The translations under genes were made by a program, and so were the position numbers. A stretch of DNA of 64,000 nucleotides from Povalibacter uvarum (GTDB lineage Bacteria > Pseudomonadota > Gammaproteobacteria > Steroidobacterales > Steroidobacteraceae), in the NCBI RefSeq assembly GCF_014202975.1, contig NZ_JACHHZ010000008.1:62001-126000 (forward strand). The letters run 5' to 3'. Below, in pieces: positions 8,395-17,940 of the stretch. Each line of letters starts with the position of its first letter. Position 1 is the stretch's first letter. Below the pieces are notes generated by a model. It was given only the letters and a program-made list of their open reading frames with translations. It searched no databases and was not told where the DNA came from.

Positions 8395-9354
8395 GTGCAC
8401 ATCGAGACTTTCTCGTCCGATCAGGTGCCTCAGACCGCGCGCAGCCGTCAGTTCCAGCGGGAAATGGAGCGGCGGTTCTCGCTGGGACTGGTCGTTGAGG
8501 CGACTTCCAACGAACCGCTGCGGACGCGAGTGACGGCCTATAGCGGCCGGCGCCTGCGCTTCGCGGAGCTCGAGTTCTCGCCGCATCGCACGCATTGCAG
8601 CCAGCCCCGTTGCGACGCACCAGGCCGCCTGCTCATCTCGATCCACCAGGAAGGCAGCGGCCTCGTGTCCCAGTCCGGCCGCAGCCAGCAGATCGACGCG
8701 GGTCAGATGTTCGTTCTCGATCCTTCGCGGCCGTTCTCCATTGAAACATCCGCGGTGCGCGCCCGGTCCGTCTATCTCTCCGCCGACTCGGTTCGAGCAG
8801 TGTTGCCGCAACTGGAAGAAGTGACGGCGCGCCGGATCGACCTGCGCAACGGACCCGGACGCATCTTCGCCAGCATGGTCGATCAGATGTTTGCGATCGC
8901 TCATGAGCTCGACGAGCACGCTACGGATTCACTGGCGGACGCACTTCCTTACATGCTGGTCACTGCGCTGGACGGCGCGGATGCCGCATCGCTCGAATGC
9001 AGCTCACGCCTGACGCTGCTGCACAGGCACCGTATCCAGCAGTTCGCAAAGGAGCACCTTCGCGATCCGAGGCTCGACGCGAAGATGATCGCCGAGGGCG
9101 TAAGTCTGTCGATCCGCCGCGTCTACGAACTGTTCAATCCCTCCTCTGCGTCACTCATGAAGTGGGTCTGGCACGAACGCCTGGAGCGATGCCGCCGCGA
9201 TCTCGGCACGTCAGCACTGCGCGCCAGACCGATCGGCGCCATTGCCTTCGCATGGGGGTTCAGTGACATCTGCCACTTCAGCCGGACCTTCAAGCAACGC
9301 TACGGAATGACGCCGCGCGAGTGGCGAACGAGCAAGACCGAGCAGTGCGACTGA
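8395..9354 (+). CDS. AraC-family transcriptional regulator
   Basis: A 319-residue activator-type regulator. Residues 1 to about 190 resemble the AraC-binding-like (PF14525-type) sensory domain, with the motif LLISIHQEGSGLVSQSGR. The last roughly 100 residues are a two-helix-turn-helix AraC domain ending in GFSDICHFSRTFKQRYGMTPREWR. GTG 8395 is preferred because AGGGG precedes it by 7 bases and the sensor begins soon after. ATG 8293 would add 34 residues without family-like sequence. It is divergent from the MFS/amidohydrolase operon and converges with the beta-keto acid cleavage gene, so it likely controls the surrounding catabolic genes (inference). Confidence 0.85.
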   Translation: MHIETFSSDQVPQTARSRQFQREMERRFSLGLVVEATSNEPLRTRVTAYSGRRLRFAELEFSPHRTHCSQPRCDAPGRLLISIHQEGSGLVSQSGRSQQIDAGQMFVLDPSRPFSIETSAVRARSVYLSADSVRAVLPQLEEVTARRIDLRNGPGRIFASMVDQMFAIAHELDEHATDSLADALPYMLVTALDGADAASLECSSRLTLLHRHRIQQFAKEHLRDPRLDAKMIAEGVSLSIRRVYELFNPSSASLMKWVWHERLERCRRDLGTSALRARPIGAIAFAWGFSDICHFSRTFKQRYGMTPREWRTSKTEQCD

Positions 9355-9359
9355 CGCCC

Positions 9360-10193
9360 TCACGTCCGGTATAGGGCCCCAGCCTCATCGCGTGTTGCCA
9401 GCGGACGACCGGTGCACTCGATCATCTGGCGCACATTGGTCACGGATGCAGCGTTGTCCTTCGCGAGCGTGCCATCCGGCGCCATCAGATTGTTCTCGAA
9501 ACCCACCCGCACATGCCCGCCGAGAGCGATAGCGGCCGCCAGACACAGCGGCTCCGTCCTGCCGAAGGCGCACACAGTCCACGGCCAGTCCATCGGCCAG
9601 TCCGCGATGAACGTCAGCAGGTCACGCGGATTCGACAGGCCATTGACCGCGTGTCGTCCGACAACGAACAAGCCGTGCGGGCGATCGACCGCAATGAGCC
9701 CGCGCGAATGCAACCGGGTCAATGCGGCGACATCCGCCGCCGTGTAGAGAATGAACTGGATTCCGATCGCCTGCTGTGCGGCCCACGCAAGGAAGCCGGC
9801 AGCAGCTGACTCATGAGACTCGTCGGGTATCAGCTCGCGGATCGCCATCGACATGTATCGGGGGACAAGGTTGCGGATCACGGCGACCTGTTGTTCCGCA
9901 CGATAGAGACCCGCACTTTCCGTGGTGACCTGCACCAGGAGGTCATCGCCTACGCGGGCACGAATTGCCGCGATCGCTTCTCGGTACAACTCCGGATCAA
10001 GGCTATGCCGCCCTTGCGCGTCGCGAACATGCAGATGCAACACATGTGCACCGGCCTCGACGATCTGGGCTGCCTCATCGGCAAGCTCCGCAGCGGTCAT
10101 CGGCAATCGCGCGTGATCGGCCTTGCCACGACGTGCACCGTTGGGCGCAACACAGATGACGACAGGAGGTGAGCCGGCGTGCATGGACGACAT
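9360..10193 (-). CDS. Beta-keto acid cleavage enzyme (BKACE, DUF849)
   Basis: A 277-residue TIM-barrel enzyme of the BKACE family (founder: 3-keto-5-aminohexanoate cleavage enzyme). The family reaction is beta-keto acid plus acetyl-CoA giving acetoacetate and a new CoA ester. Family features seen are VICVAPNGAR near the start, the zinc ligand pair in HLHVRD, the TTESAG strand, and GGHVRVGFENN near the C-terminus. ATG 10193 lies 2 bases after the stop of the flavin monooxygenase, so the two are probably co-translated; ATG 10184 is an alternative. In this setting it may cleave a beta-keto acid formed after ring opening. The CoA acceptor substrate cannot be inferred. Confidence 0.85.
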   Translation of the reverse strand: MSSMHAGSPPVVICVAPNGARRGKADHARLPMTAAELADEAAQIVEAGAHVLHLHVRDAQGRHSLDPELYREAIAAIRARVGDDLLVQVTTESAGLYRAEQQVAVIRNLVPRYMSMAIRELIPDESHESAAAGFLAWAAQQAIGIQFILYTAADVAALTRLHSRGLIAVDRPHGLFVVGRHAVNGLSNPRDLLTFIADWPMDWPWTVCAFGRTEPLCLAAAIALGGHVRVGFENNLMAPDGTLAKDNAASVTNVRQMIECTGRPLATRDEAGALYRT

Positions 10194-10195
10194 GG

Positions 10196-11320
10196 TCAGA
10201 TCGGCTCCGCGAGTGCGCGAAGCGATTCCTCCACGAGTGCCGTCTGCTCCCCCACTGAGCCTCCTCGTTTCTCCACGCGGCCGATTTCCAGCGAGTTTCT
10301 GACGACCAGCCCGCATCGCCCGAACCGTCGACGCATGAAAGCATCGCATGCCTTCTCGATCGACTCAGCACGCAGAAGCTCCTCACCCAACACCAGCGCG
10401 TCCTCGATCGCCATGCCGGCGCCCGATGCAAGCTGGGGGCTCGTCGGGTGAGCGGCGTCACCGATCAGAAGGGCACGACCCCGGAACCATGGTGCATCGA
10501 GAACCAGCGCATCAACCGGTCGAAAAACAATGGACGAGTGAATTCCCAGCGCGGCACGTATCTCGCTCAGAATTCCCCCGTAGCCTTCGAGCAAGCGTGC
10601 CAGCTCGCCGTGTGCACCAAACTGCGGGATTCGATCGCGGCGCGGACGCGCTTGCAGCAGAAACAAGTACATCTCGTCCCGCGATACCGGACTCAAACCT
10701 ACCTTGACCGGTCCCCCGAGAAAGTAGTGGCGACGATCGATGGACGGCGGACGCGGCACGACGACTCGCCACACGCTCTGCCCCGTGTACTCAGGCTTCG
10801 GCGCATCGGGAAACAGAAGCTCACGAATGCGCGAGTGAGCGCCGTCGGCACCGATGACGAAGTCATAGTCGCCAGTGCTCCAGTCAGTGAACACGACGTG
10901 AACATGCCCGTCACGTTCGGTCATTGCCTCGACACTCAACCCGAGCCGCACATTCACGCCCAGCTCGCGCACACGTCGCGCCAGCAACTCATGCAGCACC
11001 GGCCTGAGAATTCCACCGCTGCCCTCGAGACCATCGATCCCTTTGGGCGCCGGCGTCTGCAGTTCCTGCAGCGTCGCTCCGTCCATTCCACAGATGCGGA
11101 TTCCATGCCCGGTATATCCGAGCTGGCGCACCTCTTCGAGAACACCCAGGGAATGCAAGGCACGCAGCGTCGGCCCCGTGATCGTGATGCCAGTGCCCGC
11201 GACTCGCCAGCTGGGATCCCATTCGACGAGATCGACTTTCACGCCGGCACGGGCGAGCACGATTGCCGCTGACATACCGGCAATGCCTGCGCCTGTGATC
11301 AGAACCGATGCAGCAATCAT
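10196..11320 (-). CDS. FAD-dependent aromatic monooxygenase (class A)
   Basis: A 374-residue flavoprotein hydroxylase of the PHBH/UbiH/salicylate-hydroxylase group. It has the N-terminal FAD motif LITGAGIAG with the strand ending DLVE, the NADPH/FAD DG motif VIGADGAHSRIR, and the GD motif LLIGDAAHP followed by GAGMAIEDALVL. ATG 11320 puts the Rossmann motif immediately after the start, as is normal; 15 extra upstream codons are possible but unlikely. It should hydroxylate an aromatic ring using NAD(P)H and O2, giving a catechol or polyphenol for the LigAB-type dioxygenase encoded on the other strand. It is the first gene of a leftward pair with the BKACE gene and divergent from the ring-cleavage operon. 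Confidence 0.88.
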   Translation of the reverse strand: MIAASVLITGAGIAGMSAAIVLARAGVKVDLVEWDPSWRVAGTGITITGPTLRALHSLGVLEEVRQLGYTGHGIRICGMDGATLQELQTPAPKGIDGLEGSGGILRPVLHELLARRVRELGVNVRLGLSVEAMTERDGHVHVVFTDWSTGDYDFVIGADGAHSRIRELLFPDAPKPEYTGQSVWRVVVPRPPSIDRRHYFLGGPVKVGLSPVSRDEMYLFLLQARPRRDRIPQFGAHGELARLLEGYGGILSEIRAALGIHSSIVFRPVDALVLDAPWFRGRALLIGDAAHPTSPQLASGAGMAIEDALVLGEELLRAESIEKACDAFMRRRFGRCGLVVRNSLEIGRVEKRGGSVGEQTALVEESLRALAEPI

Positions 11321-11468
11321 GTCGTCTTGTGCCGCGCAGGCTGTCGGGCAGTCAACGCGACACATTCAGTTACGCAGGTTCAGTCAAGAGTGGGTGCAGG
11401 AGCAATCCAATCGGCCTGCGCGGTGTGGCTAGCATGTCCTCTCCTGCCCAGAGCGACCAGGTGGCCGC

Positions 11469-12620
11469 GTGCCCGACGCAACGATCGATCCCTCCGTCCA
11501 AGGACGGCCGAAAACGCTGGACGAAGCCAAGGCGTGGATGAAGTCGCGGCTTGCCGCACGCACGCACCCGATGAACAACATCGAACCTGTCGAAGGCAAT
11601 CGACTGATCGATCAGCTCAAGGGCCTCGATGGCGAATCCTGGGCTGCCGTGTGGGGAACTGCCGCCGATGGAGTGATGAATGAAGCGCGGCAGGCCGAGC
11701 GCAATGGCGACGCCGCTGCCGTGAGCGCTCTATATCAACGCGCAAGCGGACTGTATTTCATGGGGCGATTCCCCTGCCCCAATCATCCCGCCAAGGAGCG
11801 ATGCGCCGTGGCGGAACGCGAAGCGTACATCGCAGCGTCGCGCCATTGGCCTCATCCGGTCGAGCCCGTCATCGTTCCCTTTGCAGGTCGCAAGGGTGAA
11901 GGGAACCGGGTCACCGGCTATCTGCGCCGTCCCCACGACGTTCCGAAGCCGCGAGTCGTGGTGATGTGGGGCGGCGTCGACGCATGGAAGGAGCAGATGA
12001 CGGCTATCAGCGATGCCTTCCTCGCACGGGGACTCGCGACCATCGCAATGGACAACGCCGGCACCGGCGAATCACCCGTAAAGGGCGTCGTCGATGCCGA
12101 CCGAAGCTTCGTAGCCATGTTCGATTGGGCCGCGGCACAACGCGATCTCGACGCGGATCGCGTGGCGTGCCTGGGCAGATCGTTCGGCGGCTACTGGGCA
12201 ACCCGACTCGCCCATCTGCACCCCGACCGCATCGCCGGTGCCGTCAACTGGGGCGGCGGTGCCCACTTCATGTTTCAGCGCGAGTGGATCGAGGCCTCGA
12301 GGTATCCCGACAGCTATCTCATGGACCTCGTCGAAACGCGCTCGCGGATGCTGGGCGCCTCGACCGACGAGGAATACATCGCGTTCTTCGAGCGCCTCTC
12401 CCTGCTGGACCAGGGATTGCTCGATCGTCCCTGCGCGCCTCTGTTGCTGGTCAATGGCAAGGATGACCGGCAGTGCCCGATCGCGGACATGCATCTGCTC
12501 ATGGAGCGCGGCAGCCCGAAATCAGTCCGGCTGTTCCCGGGCGGCCACATGGGCCTGACGCCGCAAACGCTGCCGACGATCGTGGACTGGCTCGTCGCCC
12601 GCGCGCACAACCAGAGCTGA
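11469..12620 (+). CDS. Alpha/beta hydrolase, FrsA/DHPON-hydrolase-like
   Basis: A 383-residue alpha/beta hydrolase with a long helical N-terminal cap (about 1-130) before the core, the layout of the FrsA and 2,6-dihydroxypseudooxynicotine hydrolase group. That group includes enzymes that cleave C-C bonds of beta-diketone-like compounds. The nucleophile elbow is GRSFGG (Ser238), the acid Asp332/333 in NGKDDRQ, and the His in GGHMGL (His360). GTG 11469 is preceded by AGGTGG at 11459-11464. It starts the rightward ring-cleavage operon, 8 bases before the LigA-like gene. A role in splitting a diketone or ring-fission product is inference from family and place; esterase activity is the alternative. 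Confidence 0.75.
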   Translation: MPDATIDPSVQGRPKTLDEAKAWMKSRLAARTHPMNNIEPVEGNRLIDQLKGLDGESWAAVWGTAADGVMNEARQAERNGDAAAVSALYQRASGLYFMGRFPCPNHPAKERCAVAEREAYIAASRHWPHPVEPVIVPFAGRKGEGNRVTGYLRRPHDVPKPRVVVMWGGVDAWKEQMTAISDAFLARGLATIAMDNAGTGESPVKGVVDADRSFVAMFDWAAAQRDLDADRVACLGRSFGGYWATRLAHLHPDRIAGAVNWGGGAHFMFQREWIEASRYPDSYLMDLVETRSRMLGASTDEEYIAFFERLSLLDQGLLDRPCAPLLLVNGKDDRQCPIADMHLLMERGSPKSVRLFPGGHMGLTPQTLPTIVDWLVARAHNQS

Positions 12621-12628
12621 AGCAAACC

Positions 12629-12931
12629 ATGCGCAACTGGCAGCAAGACATCCCGACGATTCAGGCGTACTGGATCGATCGTGTCCTGTTCGACGTTCAC
12701 CACAAGGAAGGCCACCTCCAGCGCTACAACGCCAGCCCCGATGCGTATCTGTCCGCGATCCCGTTGAGCGCGGAGATCAAGGCACTCATTCGCGACAACG
12801 CGGTGGGCGCGCTGTATCTCGCCGGTGCCAACCCCTACCTGCTGCGTGCGCATTGCCTGGGACTGCACATGCCCGACGCCGAGTTCGTTGCCTCGTTGCG
12901 CGCCGTCGCCGGAGAAGCACGCCGTGGCTGA
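12629..12931 (+). CDS. Extradiol dioxygenase small subunit, LigA-like
   Basis: A 100-residue protein resembling the alpha (LigA) subunit of protocatechuate 4,5-dioxygenase-type class II extradiol dioxygenases. The conserved region is IRDNAVGALYLAGANPYLLRAHCLGLHMP. It is shorter than stand-alone LigA (about 140 residues) but matches the core. It contributes to the substrate pocket of the LigB partner rather than binding iron. ATG 12629 is 8 bases after the hydrolase stop, and its 3' end overlaps the LigB-like start by 8 bases, so the subunits are translationally coupled. Confidence 0.82.
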   Translation: MRNWQQDIPTIQAYWIDRVLFDVHHKEGHLQRYNASPDAYLSAIPLSAEIKALIRDNAVGALYLAGANPYLLRAHCLGLHMPDAEFVASLRAVAGEARRG

Positions 12932-13757
12932 TCTCGTCGGTGTCTTCGCAGCCAGCCATACGCCGGTCATGCTCAACTTCCCGGACGCGGTCGAGGAAGC
13001 TGACCGCAGCGCCGTCTACGACGAGTTCCGCAAGCTCGGGGCGGCGCTGGCGGCCACCAAGCCACAAACCGTGATCGTGATCTCCGACGATCACCTGCAT
13101 AACTTCTTTCTCGACAACCTTCCAGCGTTCTGTATCGGTGCCGCGGACAGCTATGCATCGCCGGCCGAGCATTGGCTCGCTGTCGATCGCCACGCCTTGC
13201 GCGGTGACAGCGCCCTCTCCGCACACGTGCTCGGCGAAGCGCTTGAAGCAGGTTTCGATCCAGCGTTCTCCATGCAGCTCACTCTCGATCACGGAGTGCT
13301 CACGCCGCTCGTGCTCGCAGGCCTTTCGCGACAGGTCGCGATCGTTCCCATCCTGGTCAATTGCGTGCAGCCGCCGCTGCCGACCATGGCGCGCTGCCTG
13401 CAATGGGGACGATTCCTCTCTACCGCGATCCGCAGCTATCGCGGCTGCGAGCGTGTAGCGATTCTCGCAACCGGCGGTATCAGTCACGACGTCGCGACGC
13501 CGCGCATGGGAATGATCAACGAAGCGTTCGATCGCGAATTCCTGCGCCTGCTCGAGCTCGACGACAGTGAGCAACTCCTCAGGTTCGCTACCGACCACGT
13601 CAACGAGGCCGGCAACGGTGCCGAGGAGATCCGGAACTGGCTGATGGCACACGGTGCTGCCGCCGGGCACCGCTTCGAACTGCAGTTCTATCGGCCGCTG
13701 CACAAGTGGTACACGGGCATTGGGATGGCGCGCTGGCACACGGGCGACGCATCGTGA
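12924..13757 (+). CDS. Extradiol ring-cleavage dioxygenase catalytic subunit, LigB-like
   Basis: A 277-residue catalytic subunit of the class III (LigB-type) extradiol dioxygenases, which use non-heme Fe(II) to open catechol-like rings at the meta position. The N-terminal iron/active-site His lies in FAASHTPVM (His12). VIVISDDHLHNFF gives further conserved His, and LTLDHGVLTPL and ATGGISHD are family blocks. GTG 12924 is chosen because GGAGAAG at 12911-12917 precedes it and it overlaps the LigA-like stop. The substrate is probably the product of the neighbouring flavin monooxygenase (inference); protocatechuate, gallate-like or larger bicyclic phenols are all possible. Confidence 0.88.
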   Translation: MADLVGVFAASHTPVMLNFPDAVEEADRSAVYDEFRKLGAALAATKPQTVIVISDDHLHNFFLDNLPAFCIGAADSYASPAEHWLAVDRHALRGDSALSAHVLGEALEAGFDPAFSMQLTLDHGVLTPLVLAGLSRQVAIVPILVNCVQPPLPTMARCLQWGRFLSTAIRSYRGCERVAILATGGISHDVATPRMGMINEAFDREFLRLLELDDSEQLLRFATDHVNEAGNGAEEIRNWLMAHGAAAGHRFELQFYRPLHKWYTGIGMARWHTGDAS

Positions 13758-14533
13758 GTGACCCGATCACGTCGTGGCACGACATCGGTCCACGCTCCGC
13801 GCCCGTCGTCGTACTCCTGCACGCCATTGCGACGGACAGCGACCTGTGGGCGTCGCAAATTCCCGTGTGGTCGCAGCGATTCCGTCTGCTCGCGGTCGAT
13901 CTGCCTGGTCACGGGGCGAGTAAACCCCGGCCGCATATCAACTCCGTCGAGGCCTACGCCGATGCGCTTGCGCAACTGCTGCTGCGCGAATCGATTCAGA
14001 CCGCCTCAATCGTGGGCCTGTCGCTGGGAGGCATGATCGCTCAGGCATTCGCCCTGTCGTTCCCGGAGCGCGTTCGTTCGCTGGTATTGAGCAACACTTC
14101 CGCGCGCACTCCGCCGGCGATGCAGGACATCTGGTCGAAGCGCATGCAGCAGGCCGTTCAGCACGGGATGGAGCACCAGGTTGCGCCAACGATCGAGCGC
14201 TGGTTTACGCCGCGATTCACCGAACGTGCTCCACTGCATGTCGCGCGCATCGCCAGGATGATTCGCAGCACATCTCTGGAAGGCTACGTGGCGGCGATCG
14301 AGGCGATTCAACGACTCGACCTGCTGGATCGACTTCCGGAGCTGTCGATGCCTGCCCTGGTCATCACGGGACGCCTTGACCCCGCGGCAACACCACAGAT
14401 CGCAGAAACGATCGCGGGCAAGCTGCCCGACTCGAGGCTAACAGTGATCGAGGATGCCGCCCATCTTTCCAACATCGAGCAGCCCGGGGCGTTCGTGGAA
14501 TCAGTAGGCGCCTTCCTCGAACAGACACGCTAG
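13754..14533 (+). CDS. Alpha/beta hydrolase, 3-oxoadipate enol-lactonase-like
   Basis: A 259-residue alpha/beta hydrolase closest in pattern to PcaD-type enol-lactonases. It has VVLLHAIATDSDLW (oxyanion region), VDLPGHGASKP, the nucleophile elbow GLSLGGM (Ser90), GRLDPAATP (Asp209) and DAAHLSNIEQP (His237). It begins with GTG inside a GTGA overlap with the LigB-like stop, so it is translationally coupled to the dioxygenase. It likely hydrolyses a lactone or ester made after ring cleavage. PcaD itself acts in the ortho pathway, so this copy beside a meta-type dioxygenase probably has a different lactone substrate. Confidence 0.82.
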   Translation: MSDPITSWHDIGPRSAPVVVLLHAIATDSDLWASQIPVWSQRFRLLAVDLPGHGASKPRPHINSVEAYADALAQLLLRESIQTASIVGLSLGGMIAQAFALSFPERVRSLVLSNTSARTPPAMQDIWSKRMQQAVQHGMEHQVAPTIERWFTPRFTERAPLHVARIARMIRSTSLEGYVAAIEAIQRLDLLDRLPELSMPALVITGRLDPAATPQIAETIAGKLPDSRLTVIEDAAHLSNIEQPGAFVESVGAFLEQTR

Positions 14534-14550
14534 TTCGACACGAGGACGAC

Positions 14551-17500
14551 ATGAGCTTCGCTTCGCGCATTCTGTTCTTCGCCGCGCTGCTTCCTCCTGC
14601 GTTCGCGGCAGAGACTCCTCGGACACCGACTCCCGCCGCATCGACGTCAGCGGCTGGCGAGCTCGAGTCCGGCTTTCGCAATCCTCCCGCAGCCGCGCGA
14701 CCACGCGTCTGGTGGCACTGGATGAACGGGAATGTCACCAAGGAAGGTATCACCGAAGATCTGCGCTGGATGAAAAGCGTCGGGATCGGCGGCCTGCAGA
14801 ATTTCGATGCGTCGCTGGGAACACCGCAAGTCGTCGAGAAGCGGCTGGCCTTCATGACGCCGGAATGGCAGGACGCATTCCGGCACGCCGCTTCGCTGTC
14901 ACGGGAGCTCGATCTCGAGCTCGCAATCGCGACCTCCGCAGGCTGGAGTCAGACGGGCGGCCCCTGGGTTGCGCCTGAGCAGGCGATGAAGAAGGTTGTC
15001 TGGAGCACCGCGATTCTCGAAGGAGGTCAGCGTCGACAATCCCCTCTGCCTCTACCGCCGAACGTCGCCGGTCCTTACCAGGATATACCGTACCCATCGC
15101 GCACCTCCGCACCTGCGCCGCCCTTCTACGTCGACACTCACGTCATCGCCTTTCCCGCGCCTCCCGATGACGGCAGCGAGAATGCATTGACTCCACGTGT
15201 CCACACTCGCTCGGGAGTGCTGGATCGGAGCCTCCTCGCTGACGGCAGTCTCGCGAACACGGTGACTGTGTCAGTCGCCGATGCGACAAGTGGCATCACC
15301 TTCGACTATCCGCAGCCGACGCGAATCGCCGCGATCACCGTTGCCGTGCCTGTTCGACATGGATTTGGAGCGCCGCCTCAGTTCTCCGCCACGTTGGAGG
15401 CGAGCGATGACGGAACGACCTATCGCCGCGTCGCCGACGTCCCACCCTCACGCGCGGATCAACGCACGATCGCTTTCCCTGCGGTCACCGCACGATCGTT
15501 CCGCGTTTCGTTCAGAGCGGGCGACCCTTTCTCAAGACCGATCGGCGATGGCGTCGTGCCCATGCAGTTTCCGCCGGTGCCCGCCTCGATCGACATCGCC
15601 GAGCTCGCTCTGCACCAGCGCATGCGAGTCAACCAATTCGTCGAGAAGGCGGGCTTCGCTGCTGCGAACGACTACTACGCGATCGCAACACCTCAGGCTC
15701 CGTCGGGATCCATCGTAAAGAGCAAGGACATCATCGATCTCACGCGCAAGCTCGGTCGCGACGGCGTTCTCGACTGGACCCCGCCGCGAGGTCGATGGAT
15801 CGTGCTGCGCTTCGGCTATGGCCTCACTGGACACATGAACGGACCCGCCACCGAGGAGGCGACGGGCCTGGAAGTCGACAAGCTGAATCGGCAGCACGTC
15901 CGCGGTTACATCGATCGCTACCTGGACATGTACACGAAGGCCGTCGGTATCGATCTGGTCGGCACGCAGGGCCTTCGAGCGTTGCTGAGCGACAGCTATG
16001 AAGCGGGCGCGCAGAACTGGACCGAGCACATGCCCGAAGAGTTCGAGCGACGGCGTGGCTACGATGCCCGTCGCTGGCTGCCATCGCTTGCCGGGTGGGT
16101 CATCGACAGCTCCGTCGCGAGCGATCGATTTCTCTGGGACTATCGACGCACGATCACTGATCTGCTCGCGGACGCTCACTACGGCGAGATCGCATCAGTC
16201 GCTCGCGAGCGCGGCCTGCTGCTGTATGGCGAAGCACTCGAGGATCAACGGCCGGCTCTCGGAGACGACATGGCGATGCGGCGTCACGCCGACATTCCCA
16301 TGGCCGCAATGTGGATGTACCCGGGAAGGCCCGGACCGAATCCGACTTACGTTGCCGACCATCGCGGCGCCGCTTCGGTGGCCCACGTCTACGGCCAGAA
16401 CGTCGCTGCCGCCGAATCGCTGACGTCCTTCGGATATCCATGGGCGTTCGCGCCGCGCGATCTGCAGCCCGTCGCTGATCTGCAGTTCGCGCTGGGCATC
16501 AATCGGATCGTCGTTCATACATCCGTGCATCAACCGCTCTCCGACAAGCGTCCCGGCATGTCCCTGCGTCCGCTGCTGGGACAGTATTTCGGACGCACGG
16601 AGACGTGGGCGAAGCACGCGCAGCCGTGGATTGACTACCTCGCACGCAGTTCGTTCCTGCTGCAGCAGGGAACGTACGCAGCCGATGTTGCGTACTTCTA
16701 TGGGCAAGAAGCGCCGATCACCGGACTCTATGGCCTTCCCGCCTCGGAACCGCAACCCGCTGATCAACCCACAGGCTATGCGTTCGACTTCGTCAACGAC
16801 GATGTAGTGCTGAACCAGTTCTCGGTCGATCGCGGTGATCTCACGACGCCGGGCGGAATGCGATATCGCATCCTCTATCTTGGAGGCACCAGCGAGCGGA
16901 TGACATTGGCTGTCGTGCGAAGGCTCGAACAACTCGTGCGAGCGGGCGCTACTGTCGTCGGCACGCCGCCCCGTGAATCGCCGAGCCTCGCTGATGATCC
17001 ATCGCAATTCGCTTCCGCCGTAGCAATCCTTTGGGGAGATGATGTCGGCGCAGGAACAGTTCGCGTCCTCGGCAAGGGACGAATCATGCGCGCAGCAACA
17101 CCGGCGCTTGCATTGGAACAGCTCGGAGTGTCGAAGGACTTCGAGCTTCGCGGCAAGGCAGCCACCGGCGATGTCATGTTCCTGCACCGGCGGCTTGCCG
17201 ACGGACACGCGTATTTCCTCAGCAATCGAACCGATCGGATTCTGTCGGGCGATGCCGTCTTCCGGGTCGACAACAGGCTTCCCGAACTGTGGGACGCGGA
17301 ATCGGGAAAGATTTCGCCGCTCTCCTATCGGCTGGAGAATGGCCGCACGATAGTTCCCCTCGAACTGCAAGCGCACCGTTCTGCCTTCGTCGTGTTTCGC
17401 ACGCCGGCGAAGGCCCGCTCGTGGACTGCTCCTTCGATGAAAGACGCGACGCTCCAGCCGCTCGACGGCGAGTGGAACGTCGAGTTTCCCGCCGCCCACA

Positions 17501-17940
17501 CCCGACTGACTTTGCCCTCTCTCGCGAACTGGGCTGTGAATGACGATCCGAAGGTGCGCTACTACTCTGGAAGTGCCTTCTACCGAAAGACATTCAACCT
17601 CGCCGCTCGTTCGCAAGCTGGCGGCGAACGCGTGATCCTCGACCTGGGCGATGTCCGCGAACTCGCCGTCGTGACTGTCAACGGCCAGACGCTTCAGACC
17701 TTGTGGCGGCCTCCGTTCCGCGTCGACATCACCGATGCGCTCATTGCCGGCAAGAACGAAATGACGGTCGAAGTCGTCAACCTCTGGGTCAATCGCCTGA
17801 TCGGCGATGCGCAGCCCGGCGCGAGTCCGCGGACTTTCACGACCGGTCCCACCTACCTGCCGGGTGCTCCACTGCGTCCCTCCGGCCTGCTTGGACCTGT
17901 GCGACTGCTCAGTACTGGAGCAGTCGAAGGTGGCGGCTAG
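14551..17940 (+). CDS. Secreted GH106 alpha-L-rhamnosidase
   Basis: A 1129-residue glycoside hydrolase of the GH106 type, which removes terminal alpha-L-rhamnose from plant glycosides and polysaccharides. A signal peptide spans residues 1-19 (cleavage near AFA-A). The family start FRNPPAAARPRVWWHWMNG is at about 47-65, followed by VGIGGLQNFD and LAIATSAGWSQTGGPW. A large catalytic barrel is followed by a C-terminal jelly-roll domain (about 980-1115, with WNVEFP, FYRKTFNL and VEVVNLWVNRLIGD). GAGGACGAC precedes ATG 14551. It is 17 bases after the lactonase-like gene and almost certainly in the same operon, which links deglycosylation to ring cleavage. Confidence 0.88.
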   Translation: MSFASRILFFAALLPPAFAAETPRTPTPAASTSAAGELESGFRNPPAAARPRVWWHWMNGNVTKEGITEDLRWMKSVGIGGLQNFDASLGTPQVVEKRLAFMTPEWQDAFRHAASLSRELDLELAIATSAGWSQTGGPWVAPEQAMKKVVWSTAILEGGQRRQSPLPLPPNVAGPYQDIPYPSRTSAPAPPFYVDTHVIAFPAPPDDGSENALTPRVHTRSGVLDRSLLADGSLANTVTVSVADATSGITFDYPQPTRIAAITVAVPVRHGFGAPPQFSATLEASDDGTTYRRVADVPPSRADQRTIAFPAVTARSFRVSFRAGDPFSRPIGDGVVPMQFPPVPASIDIAELALHQRMRVNQFVEKAGFAAANDYYAIATPQAPSGSIVKSKDIIDLTRKLGRDGVLDWTPPRGRWIVLRFGYGLTGHMNGPATEEATGLEVDKLNRQHVRGYIDRYLDMYTKAVGIDLVGTQGLRALLSDSYEAGAQNWTEHMPEEFERRRGYDARRWLPSLAGWVIDSSVASDRFLWDYRRTITDLLADAHYGEIASVARERGLLLYGEALEDQRPALGDDMAMRRHADIPMAAMWMYPGRPGPNPTYVADHRGAASVAHVYGQNVAAAESLTSFGYPWAFAPRDLQPVADLQFALGINRIVVHTSVHQPLSDKRPGMSLRPLLGQYFGRTETWAKHAQPWIDYLARSSFLLQQGTYAADVAYFYGQEAPITGLYGLPASEPQPADQPTGYAFDFVNDDVVLNQFSVDRGDLTTPGGMRYRILYLGGTSERMTLAVVRRLEQLVRAGATVVGTPPRESPSLADDPSQFASAVAILWGDDVGAGTVRVLGKGRIMRAATPALALEQLGVSKDFELRGKAATGDVMFLHRRLADGHAYFLSNRTDRILSGDAVFRVDNRLPELWDAESGKISPLSYRLENGRTIVPLELQAHRSAFVVFRTPAKARSWTAPSMKDATLQPLDGEWNVEFPAAHTRLTLPSLANWAVNDDPKVRYYSGSAFYRKTFNLAARSQAGGERVILDLGDVRELAVVTVNGQTLQTLWRPPFRVDITDALIAGKNEMTVEVVNLWVNRLIGDAQPGASPRTFTTGPTYLPGAPLRPSGLLGPVRLLSTGAVEGGG

